Assembly (NCBI RefSeq): GCF_008634025.1
Contig: NZ_PDCM01000001.1
Span: forward strand, 4,124,501-4,188,500
DNA length: 64,000 nucleotides
From: Streptomyces albofaciens JCM 4342
Lineage (GTDB): Bacteria; Actinomycetota; Actinomycetes; Streptomycetales; Streptomycetaceae
Direction: 5' to 3'
In this document: positions 42,785-53,197 of the stretch, piece after piece
Position numbering within the stretch: position 1 is the first letter of the stretch
How the letters are laid out: the number at the start of each line of letters is the position of its first letter
Program-made: the position numbers and the translations under genes
The notes under the pieces: generated by a model
Database searches by the model: none
What the model saw: only the letters and a program-made list of their open reading frames with translations
What the model was told of the DNA's origin: nothing

Positions 42785-43564
42785 TCAGCCGGCGGCTTGC
42801 GGCGCCAGCGCCGCCGCGACCGCGCGGACGTACCCCTCCGGGTTGTCCAGCATGATGTTGTGCCCGCAGTCGGGCACCGGCACCACCCGTACACCGGCCG
42901 CCGTCAATTCCTCGGCGCCCGGCAGCGGGGCATCGGCCCCGGGCAGCAGGTACGTACGCGGAATCGCCAGCTTCAGCAGCAGCTCGCGCATCACCGGTTC
43001 GCTGCCCCGGGTGAGGTGCACGGCGCTGCGGTGCAGCGCCTCCAGACCGGCCAGCCGCATCGTGGACCACCAGTGCGCGCCCGCGGCGTCCCGTACCCGC
43101 TCCCAGCCGCCCGCGAGGAACTCCTCCTCGGAGAGCGCGGCGATGCCCCCGCTGCCCGGCCGGTCCCGCCGTGGGGTGACCGGGTCGAGGTTGGCGTCGA
43201 TCAGGACGAGCCGCGCCACCAGGTCCGGGTGCCGGGCGGCGAGCACGATCGCCACCGAGCCGCCCATGCTGTGGGCGATCACGTCCGCCGCGCTCACCCC
43301 GGCGGCCCGCAGCGCCTCGGCGACGGCGTCGGCGTGTGCCTCCAGGGTGTAGGAGAAGCCGGTGGGCCGGTCGCTGATGCCGAACCCGAGCAGGTCCAGG
43401 AGCAGCGAGCGGTGGCCCGCCAGACGCGGGTGCACGGCCGTCTCGGCGAAGTAGGCGGGTGAAGTGGCGCCAAGGCCGTGCAGGTAGACGCGGACCGGCT
43501 CCTCGCCCGGCAGTTCCACCCAGCGGATACGGTCGCCCTCGGGCGTCACCACGGCGTTGCGCAC
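42785..43564 (-). CDS. Alpha/beta hydrolase
   Basis: 259 residues from ATG 43564 with CAGGAGAG upstream. VYLHGLGATSPAYF gives the oxyanion-hole HG; LLDLLGFGISDRPTGFSYTL is the typical haloalkane dehalogenase/epoxide hydrolase-like segment; nucleophile Ser in VIAHSMGGSVAIVLAARHPD; acid in LLPGADAPLP region; His in PVPDCGHNIMLDNPEG. Probably a cytoplasmic esterase or hydrolase; substrate unknown. Monocistronic, divergent from the P-loop gene. Confidence 0.9.
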   Translation of the reverse strand: MRNAVVTPEGDRIRWVELPGEEPVRVYLHGLGATSPAYFAETAVHPRLAGHRSLLLDLLGFGISDRPTGFSYTLEAHADAVAEALRAAGVSAADVIAHSMGGSVAIVLAARHPDLVARLVLIDANLDPVTPRRDRPGSGGIAALSEEEFLAGGWERVRDAAGAHWWSTMRLAGLEALHRSAVHLTRGSEPVMRELLLKLAIPRTYLLPGADAPLPGAEELTAAGVRVVPVPDCGHNIMLDNPEGYVRAVAAALAPQAAG

Positions 43565-43712
43565 GGTCGTCTCTCCTGCTCCTCGGACCCGGGCGGTGGC
43601 CCGGAACGGCTGCGGACGCGGGCCCGGCTGCGCGCGGCGCGGCGCGTGCGGGCGCAGGACAGCTTGCCAGGCCCGTGAATTCGCTGGCGGGTCGGGTCAC
43701 GGTCCACCGATC

Positions 43713-44267
43713 ATGGCGGTGATGCAGCCCACGACGAAGGTCCTCGTCCTGTGCGGCGCCGCCGGGGTCGGCAAGTCCACGACGGCGTACGAGATCTCCC
43801 ACCAGCTCGGCCGCGCGGACGTCCCGCACGCCGTCATCGACACCGACCAGCTGGACCAGGTGCACCCCTGGCCGCCGCCCGGCCTGGCGCCGAGCGAACT
43901 GTCCCGCCGCAACCTGGCCGCGGTCTGGGCGAACCTGGCCGAGGTGGGCCACACCCGGCTGCTCCTGACGGGCGTGTTCGTCACGCTGGAACGGGAGTTG
44001 GCGTGGATCGCCGACGCCGTACCGGGCGCCGACATCACCTCCGTACGGCTGACCGCCGACGTACCCACCCTGGAACACCGGGTCCGCCGCCGGGAGATCG
44101 GCTCCGAGACGGCCGGCCAACTCGCCCGCACCCTCCGCCAGCACGCCGCGCTCCGGCGCCCGGAGCCGCCGGGCACGACGGTGATCGACACCACCGGCCG
44201 GACGGTGGCCGCCGTCGCGGCCGAGGTGGTGCGGGTGTGGCTGGGCGGGGGAGAGGGAGAGGGGTAG
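43713..44267 (+). CDS. P-loop NTPase, small kinase-like (AAA_33 type)
   Basis: 184 residues from ATG 43713. Walker A is VLVLCGAAGVGKSTTAYEIS near residues 9-28; a DTDQLDQVHPWPP segment follows where nucleotide/nucleoside kinases bind substrate; the LID-like RRREIGSE region is near residue 130; VIDTTGRTV is close to the end. Related short P-loop proteins in Streptomyces are annotated as ATP-binding or adenylylsulfate-kinase-like; target unknown. It converges on the amidotransferase gene with 37 bp between stops. Confidence 0.82.
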   Translation: MAVMQPTTKVLVLCGAAGVGKSTTAYEISHQLGRADVPHAVIDTDQLDQVHPWPPPGLAPSELSRRNLAAVWANLAEVGHTRLLLTGVFVTLERELAWIADAVPGADITSVRLTADVPTLEHRVRRREIGSETAGQLARTLRQHAALRRPEPPGTTVIDTTGRTVAAVAAEVVRVWLGGGEGEG

Positions 44268-44304
44268 TGACAGGGGGTAGGGCGGATCCGCGGGGCCGTA
44301 CCCG

Positions 44305-45057
44305 TCAGAGGCCGGCGCGCTCCATGAAGAGGGTCCGCAGGTGGGCCAGGCTCTTCTCGGCCAGGGGGCGCAGGGCCGGGGCGGCGGCGAGGGCGTCGGC
44401 GCGCAGCCGGGCCGTGGCGTCGCGGCCGAGGGCGTCCTCGGCCTCGGTGGTGAAGGACGGTTCGGCGAGCCAGTCGTCCTGGAGGGCGGGGGTGACCTCC
44501 AGGTGGAACTGGAGGCCCCAGGCGGCCGGTCCGGCACGGAACGCCTGGCATTCGGTCGTCTCGGTACGCGCCAGGACGCGGGTGTCCGCGCCCGGGACGA
44601 TGCGGTCGCCGTGCCAGTGGAGCACGGCGGGGGCGTCCGCCAGCGGGCCGACGACCGGGTCGTCGCGGTCCACGCCCCGCAGCGGTGCCCAGCCGATCTC
44701 GCCGGGGCGGCCCAGCTCGGCGCTCGTGCGTACGGCCAGGCCCTGGGCGCGGGCGAGGAGCTGAGCGCCGAGGCACACGCCCAGCGTCGGTATCCCGGCG
44801 CGCAGCGCGTCGGCCAGAAGGTCCCGCTCCAGCTTCAGCGCGGGGTGGCCCGTCAGGTCGTCCGCGTTCATGGGGCCGCCCATGACGACCAGCCCCGCCA
44901 GGCCGGACACCGGCGGCAGGGCGTCCGCCGCGGCGCCCGGCGTGTCGATCAGGTTGCGGATGTCGACGTGGAGACCGCTGCCGTCCAGCGCGTCGAGGAT
45001 CAGTCCGGGCTTCTCGACCTCGATGTGCTGGAGGATCAGGACGGTACGGGCGGACAT
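44305..45057 (-). CDS. Class I glutamine amidotransferase-like protein
   Basis: 250 residues from ATG 45057. GATase1 fold: [12 protein letters not shown], catalytic Cys in [16 protein letters not shown], and His-Glu in [11 protein letters not shown] complete the triad. The closest type is the GMP-synthase-like stand-alone amidotransferase; no synthase partner is adjacent, so the ammonia acceptor is unknown (some relatives hydrolyse gamma-glutamyl compounds). Soluble. Confidence 0.88.
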   Translation of the reverse strand: MSARTVLILQHIEVEKPGLILDALDGSGLHVDIRNLIDTPGAAADALPPVSGLAGLVVMGGPMNADDLTGHPALKLERDLLADALRAGIPTLGVCLGAQLLARAQGLAVRTSAELGRPGEIGWAPLRGVDRDDPVVGPLADAPAVLHWHGDRIVPGADTRVLARTETTECQAFRAGPAAWGLQFHLEVTPALQDDWLAEPSFTTEAEDALGRDATARLRADALAAAPALRPLAEKSLAHLRTLFMERAGL

Positions 45058-45451
45058 GGGGCGGTCTCCTCGGGGCGGGGCTGTGGGCCGACCGGGGCGG
45101 CAATGGCGTGACGCGCATCTTAACGCGCAGGTCAGGGCGGTGTTCCTGTGTGCGGGCGGGGTTCTCGCGTGCGGGCGGGGCCCTGTGCGGCGGGCGGCCC
45201 GAGCGGCCTGGCCGCCGCCGTCCGCGATCTGCCGGCCCCGGCACGGCACGGCTCGTACCGAAGCCGGACTCCGGCTCCGCGCACCCCGCTCACTCTCCGA
45301 GAGCTCCCTTGACGGCTGGAGGGGTGCGCTCTACTTTCTTTCTACTTCCGTCAAGCAAAACAAAGATTCCGTAATGCGGAAATTGAATAGCTCGCGCTTC
45401 CGCCCCCTCCGGGCCGGAAGCGACCCCGACAGGCCGACGCAGGAGTACTCG
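45058..45451. promoter_or_regulatory. gcl upstream region with inverted repeat TTCCG-N5-CGGAA
   Basis: 394 bp without a gene. AT-richer part at 45330-45395 is the likely promoter. A TTCCG-TAATG-CGGAA inverted repeat lies at 45367-45381, 71 bp before the gcl ATG. The form (TTCCG/CGGAA arms, 5-bp centre) is compatible with an IclR-family operator such as regulators of allantoin/glyoxylate genes, though no regulator gene is next to it. Confidence 0.5.
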
Positions 45452-47230
<1,779 letters not shown>

Positions 47231-47353
47231 TCCGGGCGGGCGGGGCCCGCCGCCCCCGCCCTGCCGCTTCCGCGCCCCGCGTGGGCCGAAGTCCCGGGGC
47301 TCCTTCAGCGGTCCGGCCAGTCGTCGCCCGCGATACGGGCGTGCAAGTGCTCG

Positions 47354-47716
47354 TCAGAGGAACTCGGCGCTGCCGCCGCGGAGGTCGATGTCCGCGATCC
47401 CGGCCAGTCCCACCGCCGCACCGCCCGCCGCGCCCGCCACGGCCCAGATGGCGGACTGTTCGTCGTGCCACCGCTGATGCCAGTGGGCGATCTTGTCCCG
47501 GGCACCGTCCGGCGACATCCGCGCGGGCCGGTTCCAGTGGCGGATGTCCGGGTCCTCATGGGCGGCGACCAGTACCTGTGCGTCGGCGGGCCGCCACGGG
47601 CGCAACTCGGCGTCCGCGGACAGCGGGAGGGTGGGCTGCTCGCTGTCGCGCAGCCGGCCGGCGGGCACGACGGGAGGGATGGGGGAAGCGACGGGCGGGG
47701 TCATGGGTCGGGGCAT
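47354..47716 (-). pseudogene. GNAT acetyltransferase fragment, C-terminally truncated
   Basis: From ATG 47716 (or 47704). After a Pro-rich start, ELRPWRPADAQVLVAAHEDP then DIRHWNRPARMSPDGARDKI form the N-terminal half of a RimJ/RimL-like GNAT domain. It stops at a TGA after GGSAEFL, just where the acetyl-CoA-binding motif (R/Q-x-x-G-x-G/A) should follow. No homologous continuation is visible in other frames, so the 3' half was deleted rather than frameshifted. Probably inactive. Confidence 0.6.
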
Positions 47717-47893
47717 GCGGGGATCTTGCCAAAGGCCGGGTACGGGCGGCGTATGGCCCGCTGCCCTGCCCCCGACCCCCGGCCCTCGGTCCCGGCTTCC
47801 GGTCCCCGGCCCCCTGCCCCGGCTCCTGGTCTCCGGCCCCCGGCTCCCGCTCCCCTGGCCTCCGGTCCCTGGCCTCCGGCCTCCGGCCGTACC

Positions 47894-49717
47894 TCAGCCG
47901 CCCGCTTCCACCCCCGCGGGCCGCCCCAGAACCCGCAGCCCCCGCAGCCGGTTCAGGGCCGCGGCCACCTCGTGGCGGCGCGGCAGCGCGAAGTCCTCGT
48001 CGCGGACGGCCAGGAGGCGGTGGGCGCCGTCCTCCAGGTCGGCGTCGAGCAGGTCGAGCGCTTCGGCCAGCGTGCGCCTGCCGTCCACGTACCCGCGCCG
48101 CACCATCAGTTCGAGGGCCAGGCCGATGCCCACCACCTGGCGCGCGTCCGCGATCTGCTCGACGGCCCGCAGGTCGACGTCGTGCTCGCCGAAGGTCAGC
48201 GCGTCGTCGCCGCGCGCCCGGACACGGGAGCGGCCGCGTACCGACGTGTCGAGCGAGCCGGGGTCCGGGCGGCGGTGCGCGACGCCGGGGAAGGACTCCG
48301 CCTCCGCGGTCCGGCCGGTCGGCACCGCCGCGAGCTGCCGCGCCCGCGCGGTGACATCGGACGGCAGGTACGCGTCCATCATGAGCACCTGGTCCGCGAC
48401 CTCCATGTAGTCGCCGGAGCCGCCCATCACCAGCACGGTGGAGACGCCGTGGTCCCGGTGCAGCGAGCGCACCAGGTCCACGAACGGCGTCAGCGGCTCC
48501 CGCTCCTTGGCCACCAGCGCCTGCATCCGCGCGTCGCGGATCATGAGGTTGGTGGCCGCGGTGTCCTCGTCGATGAGCAGTACCCGGGCGCCCGCCTCGA
48601 CGGCCTCGCAGAGGGCGGCGGCCTGCGAGGTGGAGCCGGAGGCGTTGTCCGTACGGAAGTCGGTGGTGTCCGCGCCGCTCGGCAGATGGTCCACGAAGGC
48701 GTGGACGTCCACCCGCTCGACCCGCCGGCCGTCCTCCGAGCGGATCTTGACGGTGTCGGGCCGGGCCACCACCAGTTCGCGGCCGTCGCCGGGCACATGG
48801 TCCCAGATGCCGGTCTCCAGGGCGCGCAGCAGTGTCGACTTGCCGTGGAAGCCGCCGCCGACGATCAGGGTGACGCCCTCGCGCACCCCCATGCCGGTGA
48901 CCGTCCCGGCGTGCGGCAGGTCCACGGAGACCCGTAGCTCCTCGGGCGAGGCGAAGGGGACGACCCCGCCGCCGGTCGCCGGGCGGTCGTCCACGCCGCT
49001 GCGCCGGGGCAGCACCGCGCCGTCCGCGACGAACGCCACCAGGCCGAGGCCGGGCAGCGCGGCCCGCAGCGCGTCCGAGTCCTCGACGGTGTCCGCGAAG
49101 GCCCGTACGTCGTCGGCGTCCAGGGACGGGTAGCGCAGTGCGCGCTCGGCCACCTCCGGCAGCAGTTCGCACAGGACGTGCTCCGCCGCGTGCCCGTCGA
49201 TCCGGCGGCCGTGCCCCGGCAGGTCCACGCCCAGCCGCAGCGTCACCGCGCCGTCCCGCGCGTCCACCAGGCAGGAGCTGCGTTCCAGCACCTCCTGGCC
49301 GCCCGCGTCCACACGCAGCGACCGGTGGTCCGCCGCCTCGGCGGCCCGCCGGGCCAGATAGCTCGCCAGCGCCCGCCGCCGTACCGGCGACTCCCACAGA
49401 TCCGCCGGGAATCCGGCCTCCTCGGCCGGTACGCGCAGGGCGACCCGCGCGGGCGGCGCGTACGGGTCGGACTGCCCGCGGATCACCTCCAGGGTGAAGC
49501 CGGGCATGGCCCAGGTGCCGAGGAGGGACTTGTACCTGCCGTACGAGGCGCCGTCCATCCGGCGCAGCTCCCCGGCCAGGCCGTCCCGGATCCCCTGCGG
49601 GCGTCCGGCCGGCCGCCGGTCGGAGGTACGGCCGTGGCCACGGTCCCGGCCGTATTCGCGGCCTCGGCCGTATCCGTGGCCTCGGTCATGGTGGTCACGG
49701 CCTTGAGGGCGTCGCAC
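47894..49717 (-). CDS. ABC-class ATPase (COG3044-type, P-loop)
   Basis: About 607 residues. The first ~40 residues are a low-complexity GRD/RGHG/HDR-rich tail; the conserved protein begins LAGELRRMDGASYGRYKSLL. The ATP site is LIVGGGFHGKSTLLRALETG around residue 300, the Walker B region is ARVLLIDEDTAATNLMIRDA, and STVLVMGGSGDYMEVADQVL follows. This matches the stand-alone predicted ABC-class ATPase family, found singly and of unknown role. Start is uncertain because the upstream tail is repetitive. Confidence 0.85.
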   Translation of the reverse strand: MRRPQGRDHHDRGHGYGRGREYGRDRGHGRTSDRRPAGRPQGIRDGLAGELRRMDGASYGRYKSLLGTWAMPGFTLEVIRGQSDPYAPPARVALRVPAEEAGFPADLWESPVRRRALASYLARRAAEAADHRSLRVDAGGQEVLERSSCLVDARDGAVTLRLGVDLPGHGRRIDGHAAEHVLCELLPEVAERALRYPSLDADDVRAFADTVEDSDALRAALPGLGLVAFVADGAVLPRRSGVDDRPATGGGVVPFASPEELRVSVDLPHAGTVTGMGVREGVTLIVGGGFHGKSTLLRALETGIWDHVPGDGRELVVARPDTVKIRSEDGRRVERVDVHAFVDHLPSGADTTDFRTDNASGSTSQAAALCEAVEAGARVLLIDEDTAATNLMIRDARMQALVAKEREPLTPFVDLVRSLHRDHGVSTVLVMGGSGDYMEVADQVLMMDAYLPSDVTARARQLAAVPTGRTAEAESFPGVAHRRPDPGSLDTSVRGRSRVRARGDDALTFGEHDVDLRAVEQIADARQVVGIGLALELMVRRGYVDGRRTLAEALDLLDADLEDGAHRLLAVRDEDFALPRRHEVAAALNRLRGLRVLGRPAGVEAGG

Positions 49718-49940
49718 AGCGCCTGCACCTTTCGCATCGCGTCATCCGGTCGCCGGTCGATCACCGGCCCGACGGCCGACGATACCCAGACGGACGGCGT
49801 ACCGTCGCACGCCGATGGTGTGCCGCTTTCCGCACCGCCCCGTGTTGCGCGCCCTGCGCCACGCCCGTGCCGCCCGTGCTGTGTGAAGGGCGGGGCTCTG
49901 GGCGGCCCCGCCCTTCCGTACCCGTATCCCGCCCGCTCCG

Positions 49941-50168
49941 TCAGTACACGGTGAACGGGAACAGCCGCCGGGTTTCGTCCGCCCGCGCGTCCCGGCCGCC
50001 ACCCGTGCGTACCGGCCGCACGCCGACCAGCGTGGCTTCACCGCACGCGCAGATCACGGACGTGGCGATCCGCAGCCGGCCGGAGCAGTCGACGACCGGG
50101 GTGGTGAAGGTGCGCGGCTCCGGCGCACCGCACCGGCGGCACACCGCCGCCTCCGGCGATCCGCTCAC
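49941..50168 (-). CDS. Small zinc-ribbon-like protein, 75 aa
   Basis: 75 residues from GTG 50168, which overlaps the preceding stop as GTGA. VCRRCGAPEPRTFTTPV and VICACGEATLVGVRPV each carry CxxC/CxC pairs that could bind one zinc; the end is ETRRLFPFTVY. No signal peptide. Translationally coupled to the tiny membrane protein, so the two probably act together. Function unknown. Confidence 0.6.
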   Translation of the reverse strand: MSGSPEAAVCRRCGAPEPRTFTTPVVDCSGRLRIATSVICACGEATLVGVRPVRTGGGRDARADETRRLFPFTVY

Positions 50169-50356
50169 CGTCCCCACCTCGCTCCGCCCGCCGCGGCGGC
50201 CGGCGTCAGGGCCGACGCCGCGAGCAGGACCCAGAGGGCCTCCGGCGGGAGGGGGAAACCGGAAGGGGCGGGCGTCACCAGCGTGACGCCCACGATGAGC
50301 ACCGCCAGGAAGGCGGCGCCCGTACAGCGAAGGGCTATCCTGCAATGGACGAACAT
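50165..50356 (-). CDS. Small membrane protein, 63 aa
   Basis: 63 residues from ATG 50356 with AAGGAGA upstream. Two hydrophobic helices, CTGAAFLAVLIVGVTLVTPA and LWVLLAASALTPAAAAG, separated by a Pro-rich turn; N-terminus FVHCRIALR is positive. The stop overlaps the start of the zinc-ribbon gene. Family unknown. Confidence 0.65.
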   Translation of the reverse strand: MFVHCRIALRCTGAAFLAVLIVGVTLVTPAPSGFPLPPEALWVLLAASALTPAAAAGGARWGR

Positions 50357-50767
50357 GAGGTCTCCTTGTGCGTGACGTGCATGGGGTCTCGTGAGGTCGG
50401 CAGAAGGCCGTTCCCTGCTTCCCGCCAGAAGCACCAGGGAGCGGCCTCCGCGTTTTCCTGCGGGGTGCGGGTTGCTCCCGGGCTCCCGCCCCCGTCCGGC
50501 CGCGGTCACCGGTCAGTTCACATGGCGTGCTCCTTCCGTCCCGTCGGGGCCGTGCGTGGTGGCGCGGCCCGTAACCGCAGTCTCGGCCCCGCGCTCACCT
50601 GCGCCCATGCCTGGGCGACGGGCGGCGGAATTCATGAGCAGCACGACGGCGTGCACGGACACTGGCGAACACCCGTGACACGGGCGGACAATGACGGACG
50701 GCCACGGAACATCTGTGTCACCGCGTCCGTGCCACCGCCGTCACCGCGCTCCCGGGGGGATGAACCA
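50357..50767. other. Divergent intergenic region upstream of the XRE gene
   Basis: 411 bp without a supported gene; longer frames across it are shadow sequence. It separates two divergent units and should hold both promoters. GGACAATGACGG and ACACTGGCGAACACC stretches near 50660-50700 are less GC-rich. No palindrome stands out. Confidence 0.5.
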
Positions 50768-51646
50768 TTGACCGGCCGGCCCCCGTCCTCGCCCGCACCG
50801 CAACCCGTACCGGAACCCGTGGCGGCGTTCGCCGAGCAACTGCGTGAACTGCGCCTGCGCTGCTTCGAGCCCACGGAGGCCCGCCTCGCCCTCCAGATGA
50901 AGTGCGGACGCAGCTCGGTGTCCGCGATGCTCAACGGCCGCCGCTTTCCCAGCTGGGAGCTGACCTGCGCCTTCGTGACCGCGTGCGGGGAGGAGCCGGC
51001 GGACTGGCTGGACCGGTGGCGGAACGCGAAGCGCCGCCTGGACGCGCTGCGCAGGGAGCCGGACGGCCGCGCCGGGGCGGTGCGCCCGGCCGCGCTGCCG
51101 GACGTCGGGGGCGACGCGCTGCTCGCCGCGACCTGGTACCGCAGCAATCCCGAGTTCTACTCCGCCGCGGCGCGCAGCGTCCGGTCGGCGCGGTCGGAGA
51201 TCCGGGTCACCTACACCCGCCGCTACCCGCCCGACCAGTACACGACCAAGGCGTCCGCCGACTACTTCGCGGACATCCTGGCCTGGGCCCGCGAGGACAC
51301 CGAGGACCAGCGCAGCGTCCGCCGCATCATCGGCATCCCGGAGACGGACGGCGTGCCCGACAAGGACGTCCTCGCCTGGGCCCGGCGGCACCGCGCGGAG
51401 ACCGACGACATCCTCAACTACGAGGCCAGTGTGCTGCGGTGGACGGCCGCCGCGGACGGCCTGAACATGGCCCTGATCGACGACAGCGTCGTCTTCCTGG
51501 CCTTCTCCGGCGGCGCCCGCCAGAAGCTGAACGGCTTCAGCGTCCAGGACCGCACCTACATGTCCTACTTCGCCGCCTACTTCGAACAGCTGTGGACCCC
51601 GCTCCAGCCGCTGGGCGCCTATCTGGACGCGACGGCCGGCTCCTGA
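50768..51646 (+). CDS. XRE-type helix-turn-helix protein with large C-terminal domain
   Basis: 292 residues from TTG 50768 (GGGGGGA upstream); an in-frame GTG further up is possible. Residues ~18-75: FAEQLRELRLRCFEPTEARL, SSVSAMLNGRRFPSWELTCA, an XRE helix-turn-helix. Residues ~115-290 form one domain: TWYRSNPEFYSAAARSVRSA, EIRVTYTRRYPPDQYTTKAS, RRIIGIP, NMALIDDSVVFLAFSGGARQ. The last pattern resembles phospholipase-D-like sensor domains (DUF5919-type) found behind helix-turn-helix modules. It may sense a small molecule or act as an enzyme. Confidence 0.72.
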   Translation: MTGRPPSSPAPQPVPEPVAAFAEQLRELRLRCFEPTEARLALQMKCGRSSVSAMLNGRRFPSWELTCAFVTACGEEPADWLDRWRNAKRRLDALRREPDGRAGAVRPAALPDVGGDALLAATWYRSNPEFYSAAARSVRSARSEIRVTYTRRYPPDQYTTKASADYFADILAWAREDTEDQRSVRRIIGIPETDGVPDKDVLAWARRHRAETDDILNYEASVLRWTAAADGLNMALIDDSVVFLAFSGGARQKLNGFSVQDRTYMSYFAAYFEQLWTPLQPLGAYLDATAGS

Positions 51647-51698
51647 ACGCCGGCGCGCCCGGCCGCCGCAGTGCGTGACGTGTGCGGCGTGCGGGTGC

Positions 51699-53075
51699 TC
51701 AGGCGTCGTAATGCTGTACGCGGTCGCCGTGGCCGCGGTCCAGCAGGGCGGGCAGCCGGGTGCGGATCTCCGCGGTGATCGCGGGGACGTCTAGGGTCAG
51801 CAGGCGGCGGTCGCGCATGAGGACGCGGCCGTCGACCACGGTGGTGCGCACATCGCCGGAGCGGACGCTGTGCACCAGCGCGGTGGCCAGGTCGTGCACC
51901 GGCTGGACGTGCGGCCCGGTGAGGTCCACCAGCACGATGTCCGCCCGGTGCCCCGGCGCGATCCGCCCCACCCGCCCGTCCAGGCCGAGTGCGCGGGCGC
52001 TCTGCGTCGTCGCGTGGTCGAGCGCCTGGCGGGCGGTCAGCCACCGCGGGTCCCGTTCCGCCGCCTTCTGGACGAGGGCGGTGAGGGTCATGCTCTCCCA
52101 GACGTCCAGGGTGTTGTTCGACGCGGCACCGTCCGTCGCCAGGCCGACCGGGACGCCGATCGAACGCAGCAGCCGTACGGGCGTCGTGTCCCACGCGAAC
52201 TTCAGATAGCCCCTGGGGGCGGTGGCGACGCCGACGCGCGCGGTGGCGCGGCCGAGGACCGGGAGGTCCCGCTCCAGGATGCCGGTGCCGTGGGCGATCA
52301 GCACGTCCACGTCCAGCAGACCGGCGCGGTGCAGCGTCTCGACGGGCGTGCGGCCGCGGCGGGCGAGGCTGTGTTCGGTCTGTTCGCGGTTCTCGGCCGC
52401 GTGGAGGTGGACCGGCAGGCCGTGCTCGTCGGCGAGTCCGGCGGTCGCGCGCAGGTCCGCGTCGGAGACGGTGTACGGCGCGTGCGGCGCGAGCGAGGTG
52501 GTGATCCGGCCGCCGGCGCCGCCGCGGTGGCGCAGCGCGAAGTCCAGGGAGCGTTCGCGGCCCGCCGGGCCCATCGAGGAGAAGTACGCCCAGCCGAGGT
52601 TCGCCCGCAGCCCGCTCACCTCCACGGCGTGTGCCACCTCGTCCATCGCGAAGTAGTGGTCGGCGAACGTGGTGACGCCGCAGCGGATCAGCTCGGCGCA
52701 GGCGAGCAGCGCGCCGAGCCGCACGTCGTGGTCGGTGAGGTTGGTCTCGGCCGGCCAGATCCGCTCGTTGAACCACTCCTCGGTGGGCAGGTCCTCGGCG
52801 CTGCCCCGGAAGAGCACCATCGGCGCGTGGGTATGGCAGTTGACCAGGCCGGGCACGACGGCCTGGCCGCGGGCGTCGAGGCGTTCGGCGGCGGGCAGGT
52901 CCGCCACCGCCGCGGCCGTGGTGACCGCGTCGATGCGGCCGTCCCGTACGACGACCGCGGCGTCCTCGGCGAAGCCGATGCCGTCGTGGTCGTCGTGGAC
53001 GAGTACGGTGCCGCCCTCGATCACCAGGTCGGCGGCGTCGGGGCGGGCGGGGGTGTGCGCGGTGCGGTCGGACAC
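51699..53075 (-). CDS. TRZ/ATZ-family amidohydrolase (cytosine/5'-deoxyadenosine/SAH deaminase-like)
   Basis: 458 residues from GTG 53075 (CAGGGAG upstream). Metal-dependent hydrolase: NCHTHAPMVLFRG (HxH ligands), HLHAAENREQTEH (His), IAHGTGILE (His) and LATDGAASNNTLDVWESM (Asp). The DxxAASNN sequence is characteristic of S-adenosylhomocysteine/5'-methylthioadenosine deaminase-type enzymes, which convert adenosyl compounds to inosyl ones; guanine or triazine-type substrates are alternatives. N-terminal beta-sandwich (DLVIEGGTVLV) and C-terminal completion are both present. Single gene. Confidence 0.88.
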   Translation of the reverse strand: MSDRTAHTPARPDAADLVIEGGTVLVHDDHDGIGFAEDAAVVVRDGRIDAVTTAAAVADLPAAERLDARGQAVVPGLVNCHTHAPMVLFRGSAEDLPTEEWFNERIWPAETNLTDHDVRLGALLACAELIRCGVTTFADHYFAMDEVAHAVEVSGLRANLGWAYFSSMGPAGRERSLDFALRHRGGAGGRITTSLAPHAPYTVSDADLRATAGLADEHGLPVHLHAAENREQTEHSLARRGRTPVETLHRAGLLDVDVLIAHGTGILERDLPVLGRATARVGVATAPRGYLKFAWDTTPVRLLRSIGVPVGLATDGAASNNTLDVWESMTLTALVQKAAERDPRWLTARQALDHATTQSARALGLDGRVGRIAPGHRADIVLVDLTGPHVQPVHDLATALVHSVRSGDVRTTVVDGRVLMRDRRLLTLDVPAITAEIRTRLPALLDRGHGDRVQHYDA

Positions 53076-53197
53076 GGTGGCTCCCTGGGGTGGGGCGGTG
53101 TGCCACGACCATGGCACGGGAGGGGCGCGGGTGGGGGAGGGGCGTGGCAACCGGCCGTCCGGCCCCGCGCCTGCCGCGCCCCTCGGCGCCCCTGCGC

